A DNA stretch of 64,000 nt from Rosa chinensis (lineage: Eukaryota > Streptophyta > Magnoliopsida > Rosales > Rosaceae): the NCBI RefSeq assembly GCF_002994745.2, contig NC_037091.1:38004112-38068111 (forward strand), read 5' to 3'. The stretch's first letter is position 1. Each line of letters opens with the position of its first letter. The notes beneath the pieces are model-generated. The model saw nothing but the letters and a program-made list of their open reading frames with translations, was not told the origin of the DNA and did no database searches. Position numbers and translations under genes: made by a program. This document shows positions 39,979-53,206 of the stretch, one piece after another.

Positions 39979-40300
39979 TGCCCCTAGTTCGCACCAAATA
40001 CCAAACCCTCAAATCTCACTACACCTTTCTTCAATTCAATTAAGTGCAAAACTATATCAAACACCCAACGCCTTCATTCACACTCCTCTTCAAAGCCCTA
40101 GAAGGCTAGAATCAACCAAAATAAACAAAGCCCATTACCAAAAATGTAAAATAACAAAAAAAAAAAAAAAAACCCTAATCCTATAACTTGGGAAGCTTTT
40201 CTCTTAGTTATCAAAGATTCAGAGTTACCGGTATGATAAAATTTAGAGTAATCTGAAGAGAGAGAGAGAGAGAGAGAGAGGAGAATATGATGTTAGGAAT
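39979..40300 (-). promoter_or_regulatory. 5' UTR and promoter side of the RNA-binding protein gene
   Basis: This lies upstream of the ATG at 39978. It contains a poly(A) run (40148-40170) and a (GA)n run (40258-40280; CT-rich on the transcribed strand), as is common in plant 5' UTRs of housekeeping genes. No TATA box was assigned. Confidence 0.4.
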
Positions 40301-40832
40301 TAGGGGTGGCCGGAGGACGTACCTATGGTGTTACTTCCGGACGGCGTAGAATTTGGGTTCGCGATGAGGTGGGATATTTCCGAATGGGAGAGGCACCAGA
40401 TTCGCAGACCTCTTTTGCAAACCCTTTTAACCCTTTTTTTCCTCGTTTACAAGCTTTTTATTTTTTTATTTTTTTTTTGGTGTTACATAGAAGCTATTTA
40501 TTCCTTTTTTTATTCCTAAAGTACTTCTATTCAAACCTCTTATTTAATTATTTGGACTCCCTTCACAAGATTTTACATCAAACTTCTGAACTTAACCTTT
40601 TGTTGTCAGCCACTTCTACTGACGTTCTAAGATCACCACTAGTATTTCGATCTCTATCTTCTTCTTTTTTTTGGCAAAGAGGGAAAAAATAAAGTACGAG
40701 CATAAAAAATCTTCTTAGATTTACATGTGGTATGGGGCTTATAACCAAAAGGAAATTGATGGAAAAAGGTGTTGGGCGCGAATGTACAACACATGAAAGG
40801 ACGACATCGATGTCAAAGAATAGTAGTACTGC
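40301..40832. other. Intergenic DNA
   Basis: T-rich sequence between the RNA-binding gene and the Harbinger-type element. The 128-aa frame at 40306-40692 is hydrophobic and low-complexity and has no family resemblance. Confidence 0.45.
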
Positions 40833-40835
40833 TTA

Positions 40836-41828
40836 GAGCAAGTTCACCCGTAGTCAAGAAAAGGCAAAGTCGAGAAGTCAAGAATTCGACCGGTCAAGTT
40901 ACTATTCACTGCCACTGGACATGGGTTTACGCCCGTTGTTTTTCTTGCCCGGTCAACACTGTTCATTATTATATTTTTTAACTGTTCATTGAAAATAATT
41001 TTTTTGAGATGTTAGGAAAAATTTTAGGGGGGTCTCGAAAATCGACTTTTCATACATACATAATTTGGGAAAACTTCCTTCATGAAAGTTATAGAGATCA
41101 TCGATACGAGTTCGTGCATATGTGGAATGCAAAAATCGGAGTTCGTATGAATTAGTTATAAATTTTTGAAAATTTGAAAATTTTCTATAAATAACAAAAA
41201 TTTCTGGTCCTTTTTTATAAGGACAGATTTTTCTTCTTTTCTTCACTTTCACCCCTGAAACTCTCTCTTCTCTCTCCTCCGCGTCTCCTCAGACCCATCG
41301 AGTCCCGACCGACCCGACCCGAGTTTTCCGGCGCCGTCGTGCTTCCTCCGGCAGCGGACCCGGGCCATACGGGCTCGCCTCAGCCCGCTCGTCCTCCCCA
41401 CAGTGGTGCCTCACCTCATCACTCAGGCTAGAAGGAGATCGAAGGCCTCCCACAGCCGTGCGACATGACCCAGTCGGAAGTCCAGTTTTCCGGCATCCTC
41501 TCGGCGACTGGACGACAAAATCCTGCTGCAGGTCGGCCACGTGGCGCTTCTGGATTGGTCCGTGTCTTCCACCCTTGGATTTAGCCGCGTCTGTCTCTTC
41601 GCAGCTTCCTGATGTCACCCACGTTCTGTGGTTGGCCGAGCTGGCAGCTCCATGACCTTGGGCAAGAAAATAGTCATCGGCTTGCCCCTTTTTTTGACCT
41701 CAGTCATGCAAAGCCAAAGTTTGGCTGGTCAAACAAAGCCCGGTGGAAGGTTGTTTCTCTCCATGCCCGGTCAACACATCATCATTCCCTCACTTTGCCC
41801 GGGCAAAGTCATACCGGTGGACTTGCTC
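40836..41828. mobile_element. Harbinger-type element carrying LTR promoter-like sequence
   Basis: The ends are GAGCAAGTTCACCCGTA on the left and, inverted, GAGCAAGTCCACCGGTAT on the right. Both are flanked by TTA (40833-40835, 41829-41831), and GGCAAAG-type subterminal repeats occur at both ends. The middle, about 41000-41320, is clearly related to 48110-48425 of the solo LTR. The shared blocks are aacttccttcatgaaagtta, cgatacgagttcgtgcatat and tctataaata, followed by a CT-rich leader. No transposase is present. Confidence 0.7.
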
Positions 41829-41874
41829 TTAGAAGGATATATTTTTTTGTTCAGAGAGCATAATGAGAATTAAA

Positions 41875-44800
41875 AGGTGTGATAATTTTTCCTACCTTAA
41901 ACCCTAGCAGAGGCCAGTTCTGAGAATTCAAATTAGTGGCTCACACACGGCGGCCTGAGGCGGCATGGCTTTTCGGGTTTTGGCCTGGAATTGTATGGAA
42001 CTACAAGCGTAGGGCTCTGATCGATATCGTCAGACAGGAGAAGCCATGGATCCTATTTCTGTCTAAGACTCTTTGTGATGCACAACAGATGGAGACTTTG
42101 AGAGCTAAGGTGGGTTTCGACAATTGTCTATGTGAGCCAAAGGGTGATAACTCAAGGGGGATAGCCATGTTATGGATGAATGATGTTTCGCTACACGTGC
42201 ACAACTATTCGACCATGCATGTGGATGTGTCGTTTGGAGCAAGAAGGTCGGCAAACGAGTGAAGGTTGACGGGGATAAATGGTATGCATAGACGGGGGAT
42301 CAAAGTGAGACCTAGGCGCTAATGAGGCATCTTGCAAGTCAGTCGTCTTTGCCATGGCTGATTTGTGGGGATTTTAACGAGATTCTTGAGCGTTCAGAGA
42401 AGATTGGAAGAGGGGAGAGAAGACCACTCCAAATGCAAGCTTTCTGTGAATGTGTGATGGAGTGTTCTCTGATCGGTATGGGGTACAGAGGTAGTCCTTT
42501 TACGTGGTTAGACTATCAAACTAAAGAACGACTTGATCGCAGCTTCTGGATTGATGAAATGTGGCGTTTGTTTAGCTACTCAACGACAACGCATCTACAT
42601 CCCAGTTCCTCGAATCACAGCCCACTTTTAGTTTAGGTCTATGTGTCTCCAAGCACGCAGGTTGATCGAAAGAAGAGATTGTTCTGGTTTGAGCAGTTTT
42701 GGCAAAACATGCTACATGTGAAGAGATTCTTAAGAATGGTTGGCAAGGAGAAGCAGAGGGAGACCCTATGAGCAAGGTTTGTCAGAAGATTCGAAACACT
42801 GGAGCTAGTCTTAAGACATGGCAGCGTGATACTTTTCAGTTTTGGCAAACCGAAATGTGGGAAGTTAGGGCACTTTTGAATGAGTCATTGGAGGCCCCTT
42901 TTGACTCTGCTATGAATCAGGAAAAGCAAGCTTTGAGTATTCGTCTCCAGGAGTTATTGAATCAAGAGGAGACCATTTGGGGTCAACGATCAAAAGAAAT
43001 GTAGTTGAAGTTTGGTGATAGGAACAGTGCATACTTCCACATGAGAGCGTCAAATCAGAGACAGGGTAATACTATTAAAGGGTTATTTGATGAAAATGGT
43101 CAATAGGTGACAGAGGCTAGTCAAGTTAAGAATGTTGTTAGTAGATATTATTGTAAGATGTTCTCAACAGAGGGAACCAAGAGTTGCTAGCTCCATATAC
43201 TGATGACAAAATCAAAACAGCTGCTTTCCAAATGCATCCCTCCAAGTCACCTGGCCCTGATGGAATGTCCCTCTTCTTTTTTAAGAAGTATTGGAGTACT
43301 GTGGGAAATGATGTTTGCAATGCAGTCCGATCTTTTTTGGCCTCGGATAATCTTCTCTATAAGGTAAATTTCACTCATATTACTTTGATTCCAAAAGTGA
43401 AAGAGCCCAAGGATATGATAGATTTACGCCCTATAGCTCTTTGTAATGTGCTTTACCGTATTTGTTCCAAAGTTTTGGCAAATAGGTTGGAAGGTCTTGT
43501 TGGGAAAGGTGATTTTCCTATTGCAGAGTGCTTTTGTACCAGACCGGTTAATTTTAGATAATGCACTTGTTGCAACAGAGGTAGCTCATTTCTTACATAA
43601 TGAGAGAAGGGGATAAGGAGAACACTTTTCTTTAAAGTTGGATATTATTAAGGCCTATGATAGACTGGAGTGGAGTTTTGTGAAAAGTATGCTACTGAAA
43701 TTAGGTTTTGCGGAGGATTGGGTGGAGTTAGTAATGACAAGCATTAGAACATTAAGTTATTCTTTTTTGTTAAATGGGGAGGTTCGAGGGTATGTGAAGC
43801 CAACCAGGGGCATCAGATAAAGAGATTCGTTGTCGCCTATTTATTTATTTTGTGTGGGAAGGGTCTGACTTCTTTGATTGAGCATTTTGTGCGTAACCAA
43901 TGACTGCAAGGTATTCAAATTAATTCTCAGGCACCGGTATACATGGTCTGCTCTTTGCGGATGATAGTTTTTTATTTGGGACTACATATGAGGAGGAATA
44001 TTGCCAACAATTTCGGAATATCTTGTATACGTATGAAATTGCTTTAGGACAGCATGTTAATCTACAAAAGAGTGAAGTTGCCTTCAGTCGGGAAATGGAT
44101 ATGCATAGACAGGAATTTCTAGCTAGTATGTTGGGAGTAAAGCGTGTGGACAAACATGATAGATATTTGGGATTACCGACAAATGTTGGCAGAAACAAAT
44201 CAGCTGCCTTTAGTTACTTGAAAGAGAAACTTACAAAGAAGGTGCATGGTGAGTTGGAGAGCAAAGTTATTAAGTGGTGCTAGTAAAAAAAATCTAATCA
44301 AAGCAGTGGGGCAATCTGTTCCAATGTATGTGATGAACTGCTATAAGCTGTCGGTGGGGGTTATGTGATGATTTGCATCAGTTATGTGCGGGATTTTGGT
44401 GGGGAGACTCAGAGGAAAAAAATAAAGTTCACTGGAGGTCTTCGAAGCGTTTGTGTGTTCCCAAGCAAGATGGTGGTATGGGGTTGAAAAACCTACACTG
44501 GTTTAATTTAGCTATGTTAGCGAAGCAGAGTTGGAGATTAATTAAAAATCCTAGCTCCCTTATAGCACGGCTGTACAAGGCTATTTATTTTCCCAATGTT
44601 GAGTATGAGAATGCAGAATTGGGAGTTGTACCTTCGTTTTCTTAGCGTAGTATACAGGAATCGAAGCACGCCAAGTTCTTCTTCGTGGACTTAGATGGCA
44701 GGTTGGTGATGGCTTTCGGATTGAGATATGGAAGCATAACTGGATACCTGCTGTGTATCCCTAATGCCCATCTTCTCCACCTAGTCAAGATGCTCCTAGA

Positions 44801-46025
44801 TTTGTTGAGGAGCTTATCGATCCCATTACTAGGACCTGGGATTTAAATGTTATTCAAAGGTACTTCACTCAAGCTGACATCAAGTTGATACTTAGCTTAC
44901 CATTGAGTTGGGTTACTTGTGAAGACAAGCATTTTTGGCATTTTAACAAGAAAGCTTAAGGCTTCTTTACAACTAACAAGCATTTTAACAAGAAAGCTTA
45001 AGGATATGGCACTTGGGTTGGTTCTTGCTCCTAAACCACCTATTGATCCATTGAGGGTGGTGTGGAAGGCTATTTGGAATGCCCAAGTCCCAGGCAAAGT
45101 GGCTTTGCATGCATGGAGAATGGTAAGTAATATCCTACCTACACGGCTCAGTCTTAGTACTAAGGGTTACAATGGAAATTTGGGGTGCAATTTATGTAAC
45201 CATATTTATGAGGACAGCTTGCACCTATTTGTTAATTGCCCATATGTATGTGAAGTTTGGAGTAGTGCAAACTTGACTTGGCAAGGACATTGCTTCAATT
45301 CAAGACTGGTTCTTGGCTATAATCCTGAATCTATCTAAGGAAGAGCTTACTAAGGCTTTGATGTTACTTTGGGGGATATGGAAGAACAGAAAGCCCAAGT
45401 GTTGAGCAGAAAGGGAAAACACGCCTCTGAGACTTTGCTGCTACTATTAGATGGTATGAGAACTTAAAAAATGTAATGCAAATTCTCACAGGCAAAGTTG
45501 GCAATATGTACACTGGAAGGCTCCAGCAACAGGTTGGTATACGATGAATTGTGATGGTGCTTACCAAGCGGTTTCCAGATGGGGAGGAATGGGATGTGTG
45601 CTTCGCAACTCTGAGGGTAGCTTCGTAGCTGGGTAGATGCTGCCTTATGCGTTACTTACGTCACCATTTCATGTCGAACTGATGGCACTTTGAGATGGCA
45701 TTTTGCTAGCCCAGTCTCTACAGCATGAAGAGGTAATATTCGAAAGTGATTGCTCACTTTTAGTTCAAGCTATTAATTCTCCTTCTCAAGATTTGTCTAC
45801 TATGAATGTGCTGATTGAGGAAGTCAGGCTATTGTTGCAAGACCATTCTGGCTTTGGTTAGTCATGTTAGACGGGAAGCTAATGTAGTTGCTCATACATT
45901 GGCTTCTCATGCTCTCAAAAATAGTGATAGTCAAGTGTGGTTTGTACTAGCTCCCAACTTTATAAGGGATGTCATTTGAAATGATGTAATCGTTATCTGA
46001 TTCAATGAAATTACTTTTCAAAAAA
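41875..46025 (+). mobile_element. L1-type LINE, 5'-incomplete and degenerate
   Basis: A perfect 15-bp TSD ATAATGAGAATTAAA (41860-41874, 46026-46040) and a 3' A-run bound a 4.15-kb insertion. In order, the plus strand shows an apurinic-type endonuclease (about 41960-42650, e.g. LICGDFNEIL) and a reverse transcriptase (about 43190-44290: SPGPDGM, LIPKV, RPIALCNVLYR, KAYDRLEWSF, LLFADDS). A zf-RVT domain (about 45040-45290) and an RNase H remnant (about 45545-45900, MNCDGAYQ) follow. There is no ORF1. Many stops and frameshifts separate the blocks, so it is inactive. Confidence 0.88.
41936..45900 (+). pseudogene. Broken LINE ORF2 (endonuclease, RT, zf-RVT, RNase H)
   Basis: The ORF2 reading is scattered over at least eight open segments in different frames: 41936-42262, 42322-42636, 42699-43004, 43184-43561, 43638-43820, 44023-44283, 44373-44645 and 44919-45338. 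The catalytic RT core ADD is still readable at about 43957. With ORF1 absent and this many breaks it cannot make a working enzyme. Confidence 0.8.
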
Positions 46026-46040
46026 ATAATGAGAATTAAA

Positions 46041-47317
46041 TTTTTACAAAAAATTAGAGGAGATCCAAGTACATATTGAATGTCTGAATAGAAGCACCCT
46101 TTATCCTTTCACAATAAAAGAGGTAATATTCAACAATAATATAAAAGCACTAGAGTAAAACAATTATTTCTTACCATGAATCTGATTACTATTTTAATCT
46201 TTGAATTTATTCCATAGTTAAAATTAGTTTAGGCTTTTTTACTCAACCTTCATATCTGTGATATCTACTTGTCATGAAAGTGAGAAATTCAATAAATGGA
46301 GATAAGAGTTGGGAGTGAGAATGGATAATGGTAACATTTTTGAAGGTTAATAATGGTATATTAAGAGATAAAATCATACATAATGACTCACACTTTTCTT
46401 TTGAACTTGGTGAGACAAATATCCAAAACCTAGCACCTGCTTTGCTAGGGTTGGGTAGAAACCTTGGTTTCTAATCTTGCACTTCATTCATGTCAATGAA
46501 CGACTTTTCCTTCCAAGACTCTAACTGGAAGAGGAGGCTTCTCAATCTTTTTTATTTTTAGGCGGCTAGCGAGGATGTTATGATTTGTGGCTTAGTGCGA
46601 TTAGTTTATGATAAAATAGGTGATAGAGATGGGAAGCTGATGGATCATAGGCTTCTGTGCTTCAATCGAGTTGGTGGCTTTGCACTACAACAATATGTGG
46701 GTATTAGTAAGGCTAGTGTTCGTGGCATCACATGAGTTTAGGGTGACAGTGGCTTGTATGGTGGCGCATGGAGGGTCATTGGAGAAGGTGTGGTGGTTTG
46801 ATTTTGTTAGTGGATCGATGCCAAAGACTATAGATATTGGGTTGTTGGATGCAAGAATGGTGGGACGTTTGTTGTAGAAGTGGTGGTCACTATGGTGTCC
46901 TTACTACAAGCAAGGGCAGATCTTGGGCTTGTATCTCAGTCTAGTTTTGGGACTTGAGTAGTTTGGGCCATAGATTTGGTTTATGTTAGTTGGCTCGTGA
47001 TGGGTTGTGAGTTGGGTTCCTAAGTGCTTAGTCGTCTACTATATTGGTGGAAAATTGTCTAATACTCGATGTAGTCTATAGTGTGTAGCTAGTTACATGT
47101 TTGATAGCTCTAATGACTCTTATCGAGGTAAAGTCATAATTGATACTACGAAACTAGGCCATCAAATAATGTGTACCCTTGATGCATTGATTTTATACGA
47201 AATGGATTTTATATAAAATCTTCTCACCACATGCCGACACCTGTGTTTTAAGATGTTTTCAAACCTAGTTGGGGTAAAGGTCTACTGCTATACAGGGCAA
47301 TGAGGATGAAAGCACAC
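46041..47317. other. Intergenic DNA with a possible LINE 5' fragment
   Basis: From about 46430 the sequence cctagcacctgctttgctagggtt resembles the start of the retroposon at 17022, and the following 650 bp is GC-richer with broken frames. A 5' UTR/ORF1 remnant of the same LINE family is possible. No TSD or A-tail was found. Nothing else is recognised. Confidence 0.3.
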
Positions 47318-50300
47318 TGACTTGATACACATTTACGCAAGCGCGTATGTATCATTGTCAAGATAGGGAAGTATAATGCCCAAAGTTATCGTACCACGGG
47401 GATTAGTGGCTAACCCACAATCCTTGGGTGGTCGGAACTAAAGTCACTAAGCAAATAAAGGAAATAAAACAAATAAAATAAAATAAAACTAATCTAAGGC
47501 ACCAAGCCTTAGCAATGCTCGGCTTTAATTTTCACCAAAACTAAGAACCTAGTGGTGGATATGCACAAATGAGTGGAATAGTTCAATGTTTGTGAGTTGA
47601 TTTTAACATAACAAAAAGTAATGAAATGTAAAGCAACTAATAAAAATGCAAAGAAATTAATAAAAGTGTAAACAATATAAATGGGAATGTCGGGTGCTGG
47701 GGAGGATCCTTCACCAAATCTCATGTGTCGGAAGCTAATCTAATGTAGATGCATATTTCCTATTTTGGCGGTAGTCGTATCCAAGACGGTTCAAGGCTCA
47801 AGGACCGAAATTCCCTTTTATGGTATTCCTACTCCGGTTCAAGGGTCGTAGGAACTCACTTGACATAACTTAGAGCCGGTTCAAGGGTCACTAATTCACA
47901 TTAAGAGGCATAGAGATCGAGGAATTAGACTACTAAGCGATCCGCCGGCGCAATCATGCAATGGGTGTAAATCACCATGCATATAACCTGTAAGACCTCG
48001 GAAATTTGTTATTAATTTCTAAATGTTTCCTGGGATTAATAAAGTGTTTGTTTGTATGATTTCGTGGTTCGAGAGTGGAGTGGAATTATTTTTGGACGAA
48101 TAATTATTCGAAGTGCACGTTTTAGGGGGTTACGAAGTTTGACTTTTTATACGTTTAGATTCTGTGAGAACTTCCTTCACAAAAGTTGTAGAGCGCATCA
48201 ATACGAGTTCGTGCATATGTGGAATATGGAAATCGGAGTTCGTATGAAGAAGTTATGAGGGATTGAAGTTTTGGGAAAATTCTATAAATATAGGAAAATT
48301 TCCGGATTTATTCAGAAATCCCAAAACTTCAGAAATTCCCATTTTCCTCCCCCAGAAACGCTCCGTTCTCTCTAATCACCCGAGCGCGACCCTACCTTAC
48401 CCGGTGACCCGACCCGGTTCGATCTCCTCCGTCCGACGTCAGGCAACGACGAGACCACCGCAGACGGCTTCGTCTCCCCCTCGCCGTCGTCCCCTTGGTG
48501 CTCGATCACGGCAGAAGCCACCGGAACTTGGAGATCGGAGCAACCACAGACCCAAAAACTGATCCGGCCGAATTTCACCGATTCCGGTATCCCCTTGTTC
48601 AATCTATCCTGGTTTTGGAATCGTCTCTTCCTCCTGATCATCCTCATACCTACCTTGTAGGACGATTTTACCCGTGGAGCGAAAGATCAAGGTTTGAAGC
48701 TTTCGACGGTTCTGGTTGGATCTGGAAACGTGATCAAACGGCCGAGATTTATCCAACTTCCAAGCTTGATCTAGGACGATCTAGGCCGAACCAGACTTAG
48801 CTCCAGGTATGAAGGTTGCTCAGCTCTTCAATTTGAACAAGTTTGTAGTTGATGACTTTTGCATCGGAGGTGGTTGATCTGGCGTTGACCGCCGCCGTTG
48901 ACCACCGGCTGACCCGCTGCTTGTGGAGGCGCGTTTGGCCTTATTTTTGTGTTCTGTTTTCAGTTTATTCATCTACGCATCGATATGGTCGTTTTGATAT
49001 ATCATAAGGTCATTTTGGAGAAAGTTGATGCATGCTAGGGTTTCGGTTTCGCGTTATCTTCGGTTTGCAATCAGTGAGGATTCGATCGTCCGAGTGACTT
49101 GTAGTTTTGGTATATTGATCGTATAAGTATTCCAGAGACCTCGGGTGGTCTTGGATGAAGTTTCGCCTCGATTGGCGTCATTTTCGGATTCTTAGTGTGT
49201 TTCGGGAGTTTCAGAATTAAATGGTTTTTTGTTAATTCGTGTATTGAATCGGGGTTGTACTTGCTTTAGGTGATTGGCAGTATGTCCAATAATTTATCTT
49301 GGCTGTTAGAGAAGATGCAGCTGGATTTAGAGGTGAGTAAATCTCACGTGGTTCATTTACGAACGGAATTATTTATTACTCGGAATTACTTGTTTAATTG
49401 TTAAATCATTTTTGAAACAAATTATTTGTTTTAAAATATATGAACTTGATCGACGACGGTTCATGGGTAAGTTAAAACAATGTTTTGATATAAAATGATT
49501 TTCGAGAGGAATAATTTATAAAACTATAATTGGTATTAGTGGTCATTCCTGCGTGAATGACTACGTATATATATATATATATATATATATTTACATGGAA
49601 TATATATATTGGAATATTGGATGGTGTGACATTGGAAAAGTTGTGTTAGAGAATGTAATTAAATATATTGTAATACCAAAGTGGCGACCAAAGTGGCGAT
49701 AGTTTATACAGTAGTACCAAAGTGGTGACCAAAGTGGTGATAATTGATGTGTTGATTGTTTTGAAGAGGATATGAATTAATGTTGAGTGATTGAGGTTTG
49801 AGATTGTTGATGGGTGATCATCTACTTTAGTAAAAGTCGATGGGTGAACATCGACTATCGACTTTAGTTTGGAGTTAATGGGCGATCATTGACTTTATTG
49901 TGGGTTGTTTGACTTCTTCATTGATTTTCCTTTCCCTTCTAATTGTTGAATCTTAAGTAATCTCCTGAACTAAGTTATGTGCAGGGATTACTGCCGTTTG
50001 AATTGTTTGTTTTAATGTAATCTCCTGAACTAAATTATATGCAGGGATTACCACTTTTTGAATTGTTTGTTTAATATAAATTCCTGAACTAAACTCTATG
50101 CAGAGATTTATATGATTTCTATTGTTGTTTTTAATGTGATCTCCTGAACTATGTTTCCATGCAGGGATTACTGATTTTACTTAATTTAATTGTAAGTGCG
50201 GTTGTGGTTTGAGACTTGTAGTGAGTGGTGAATGAGTTGTGAGGTCATCATTTTGACAAATGCTTTATGTTGAGGGGAAGTGAGTGTGATTTGTCGTTGA

Positions 50301-51921
50301 GATGATATGATTTGATATGAACTTGATGTTTGGTTGTGTTTTGTGAAATTAAATAATGTTGCTTTAATTCATCTCATGAGTTGAGAAATTATAAGCATGC
50401 GTGACGTGAGTCACTTTATTTGAGTTTACTCATACGGGCTTAAAAAGCTTACTGGGTTTGTTTTGTTCAATCCCGGTGCACTATTCTATGGTGTAGGGGT
50501 TTTTGTGCAGGTTAGAATATCGATTAATCGTCGTCGAAGCTGAGGTGTACGTTGGGTAGCGTGGACGTCGAATGGTACTCTTAGTTTTAAGTCTTCCGTT
50601 GTGTAGTGAGTTGTGGTGGGTGTGTTTACTTATTGAATTGTCATTCAGTTTGATTTGTAAACTATCTGTAATGTAATACGTGACTCTAAAGAACGAGTCG
50701 GTATTGACATTGTGAGTTCAGTTTGTTTAATTGCTTAATTTAAATGAAAAATTTTCTATGTGTTTTTCTTGTGCTTGTTAAATTATCGCGTTTCGGATTT
50801 GAATTTATTTATTCAAAATTCGGGGCGTGACATAACCCCTCGAATACAAAATTGAAGGTTTCTAGCTTAGGAATTAAAGGGGGTCAAGCCTCTAACTCCG
50901 TCCTAGATATGCTCAAAATACACACCCTAGAGTTGATAGGCTCCTAGACATGCATTTTAACCCAACAAAAATAGATATAAGCATCCATCATATGAAAATT
51001 GCATCATTACATTAAATTAAACATCTTTTACACAAGATTTGGGTTAGGGACACAACTCTAACCCCTAACAAAAAAATTACTCAAAACCCATAAGCATAGA
51101 CATCAAGATTTTAAAATTCAAATAGCAAAGAGTAGAGAAGTGTGGGAGAAAACAAAGATAGTCACAAATAGCTAAAAAGCTAGCATGACTAGCTTTGAAT
51201 TACAACTACGACAAAATACCCAAATATTGAATCTTGTAGAGATTGAGCCTTTGATAGATCCTTGAAGCTTTGTGTGAGTAGTTCTTCAAATCTCAAAATA
51301 AAATAGAAAGAAAAGAGGAAAAATGGAGGAAAATGAGGAGAGAGAGCAGCCCAAAAGGGCTGCCTTTGTTTTTGGTCTGGTGCCTGGTGCGGCTCTTGTA
51401 GCTGATGAAGGAGAGGATATATATATACAATTAAATGTAGGGTTCTCGGGTGGTGCATGGGGGAGATAATATGACACGTGGCAGCTTGTGATAGGAACAA
51501 AGGAAAAAGAAAGAAAATAAAAAGAAAAGGGAAGAAAGGATGAAGAGTGCACGTGGGGAGGGGAAATTATGCTGATGCTGACGTCATCATGACGTCAGCA
51601 AAGGCTATTATTATCCTTTTCCTTTAATTTTTTCTTCTCTTTTCTTCTTTTTTCTCCCTTCTCAATTCATTTCCGCAAATACTATCGGAGGCAATTAGAT
51701 TCCGTTCCGTTAATTGGCATTGACCATGGTTGATCCGCATTGACTATTTCGTCATTTTGTCGGAAACTCAATTTGCTCCAATTTTCCCTTGATTTCCGCA
51801 ATTCCTCTTATTTTCTACACAATAAATAAAAGTGAATTAATTACATAAAAATTGACTTGAGAATTAACTTATTTCTAATGTTTTAGACACAATAACATGC
51901 ATATAAATGCGTGTAATCACA
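47318..51921 (-). repeat. 3' LTR of the LARD-like element (interrupted)
   Basis: It starts TGACTTGATAC and ends GTAATCACA immediately before the polypurine tract. It is interrupted by a solo LTR (47989-50832). The first ~315 bp align to the right-hand LTR with about seven substitutions and two or three small indels, by eye. Confidence 0.8.
47989..50832 (+). mobile_element. Solo LTR of a Tekay/Del-like Gypsy element, 2.84 kb
   Basis: A perfect 5-bp TSD TAACC (47984-47988 and 50833-50837) flanks a unit that starts TGTAAGACC and ends GCGTGACA. It has a TATA-like tctataaata near 48285, a GC-rich leader, an (AT)n run near 49566-49591, and internal repeats: three copies of a gatgggtgaacatcgactt type (49808-49895) and four of ctcctgaactaaattatatg (49963-50168). 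There is no internal domain, so it arose by recombination between two LTRs. It sits inside the 3' LTR of the LARD-like element. Confidence 0.85.
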
Positions 51922-51936
51922 CCCCCACACTTGAAC
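51922..51936 (-). other. Polypurine tract of the LARD-like element
   Basis: On the minus strand the tract reads GTTCAAGTGTGGGGG and abuts the 3' LTR end. It is the expected plus-strand primer. Confidence 0.65.
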
Positions 51937-53206
51937 TTTGCATGTCCTCAAGCAAACTAATTGAAACAAAATCTGAAAATCCACTAACTCACAAACATAA
52001 GTAAAATAAGGTATTAGCATTTCCAACCATAGCCCTCGGAGAACTAATTATGTAGATGACCATGAAGTAGATGTAAGCACAACATATAATTTTTGAATTT
52101 GTAAGGCAATTAAGATGCACATGAGGGAAATGCTCAAGTATATGCATGTGATATCCATTTGTCAAATCAATCCTCCATAATCAAATAGGCACATAGAAGA
52201 CCCGATATAACCCACTAAACTCACATGTATAGGTTCACTAAATATTACCGCTCAAGTGTTTAGGGGCTATATGTGTTTCACTCAAAACAATTTCACAACA
52301 TGCGGCGCCATATGATTGCTTTTCGATCTCATCGCCACTAGATAGCTCACAACATTCAAGATCAAGAGGCCTTTTATTTGGTTGTAATGGGGTTAAGGGT
52401 AAGTGGCAAATAGAAATGAAGGATAAGGAAATACAAAGTCCGTAGAAATCGGTGAATCAACTCTCTCTTGTAGAGATCTTAGACTTTGCTTTCGAATGCT
52501 AACTCACTTACTCTAAACCCAATGTACAACCCACAAACTAAATTTAGTAATACTTTCTTTTCTTTATTTTTTTCCTTTTCTACTTTTCTTTTCCTAGAAC
52601 TTTCTTTCTATTTTCACAATTTTTTTTATTTTTTGAGAACTTTCTTTTCTATACTAATCACTCACCCCCACATTTATTCTTTTATAACCTCACACTTTTG
52701 ACTTTTCTTTTCTTTTGAAGCACTCAAACATAAAATCATTCTCTCGAATCGCTTCGCCAACTACCATGGAAGGGTAGGATAAAAGTGTATAGGCTAGGTA
52801 AGAATTTGTGGTGCGAATTAACAAAAAGGCTAACTATATACATAGGCTCAAAGTGGCAATCTAGTGGTAAATATCTTTGGGCACATACTTCTTTGGCCAT
52901 GGTGGTATTGACCTAATTGCCTCAATCCTTTCTATCCCGTCATAAGCTAAAAGTAGCCTCAAGAGGTCTCAAGCAAGTTCTAGATACGCAATGTCATGAA
53001 ATTGTACACACATGAAAGAAAAAGTGAATGAACGATGCATATACTATACATATAGGCACAAAAGCTCACAAATAAGGCATGCAAGTTAATCGAATAATCT
53101 ATATGCTTCTCTAACTATGATGAACAAACTTAACATAGGCTATGTGCACACATATAATCAATCATAGATCACATATACAATCAATCACAAAACAAATTCA
53201 AAGTCC
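51937..53206 (-). other. Non-coding 3' interior of the LARD-like element
   Basis: AT-rich, no ORF with recognisable homology. It includes T-rich low-complexity sequence around 52546-52710. It ends at the hAT insertion TSD. Confidence 0.5.

Noticed and set aside
48263..48800. Frames of 91-101 aa in the solo LTR leader
   Set aside because: The GC-rich transcribed leader of a long LTR is open by composition; no domain.
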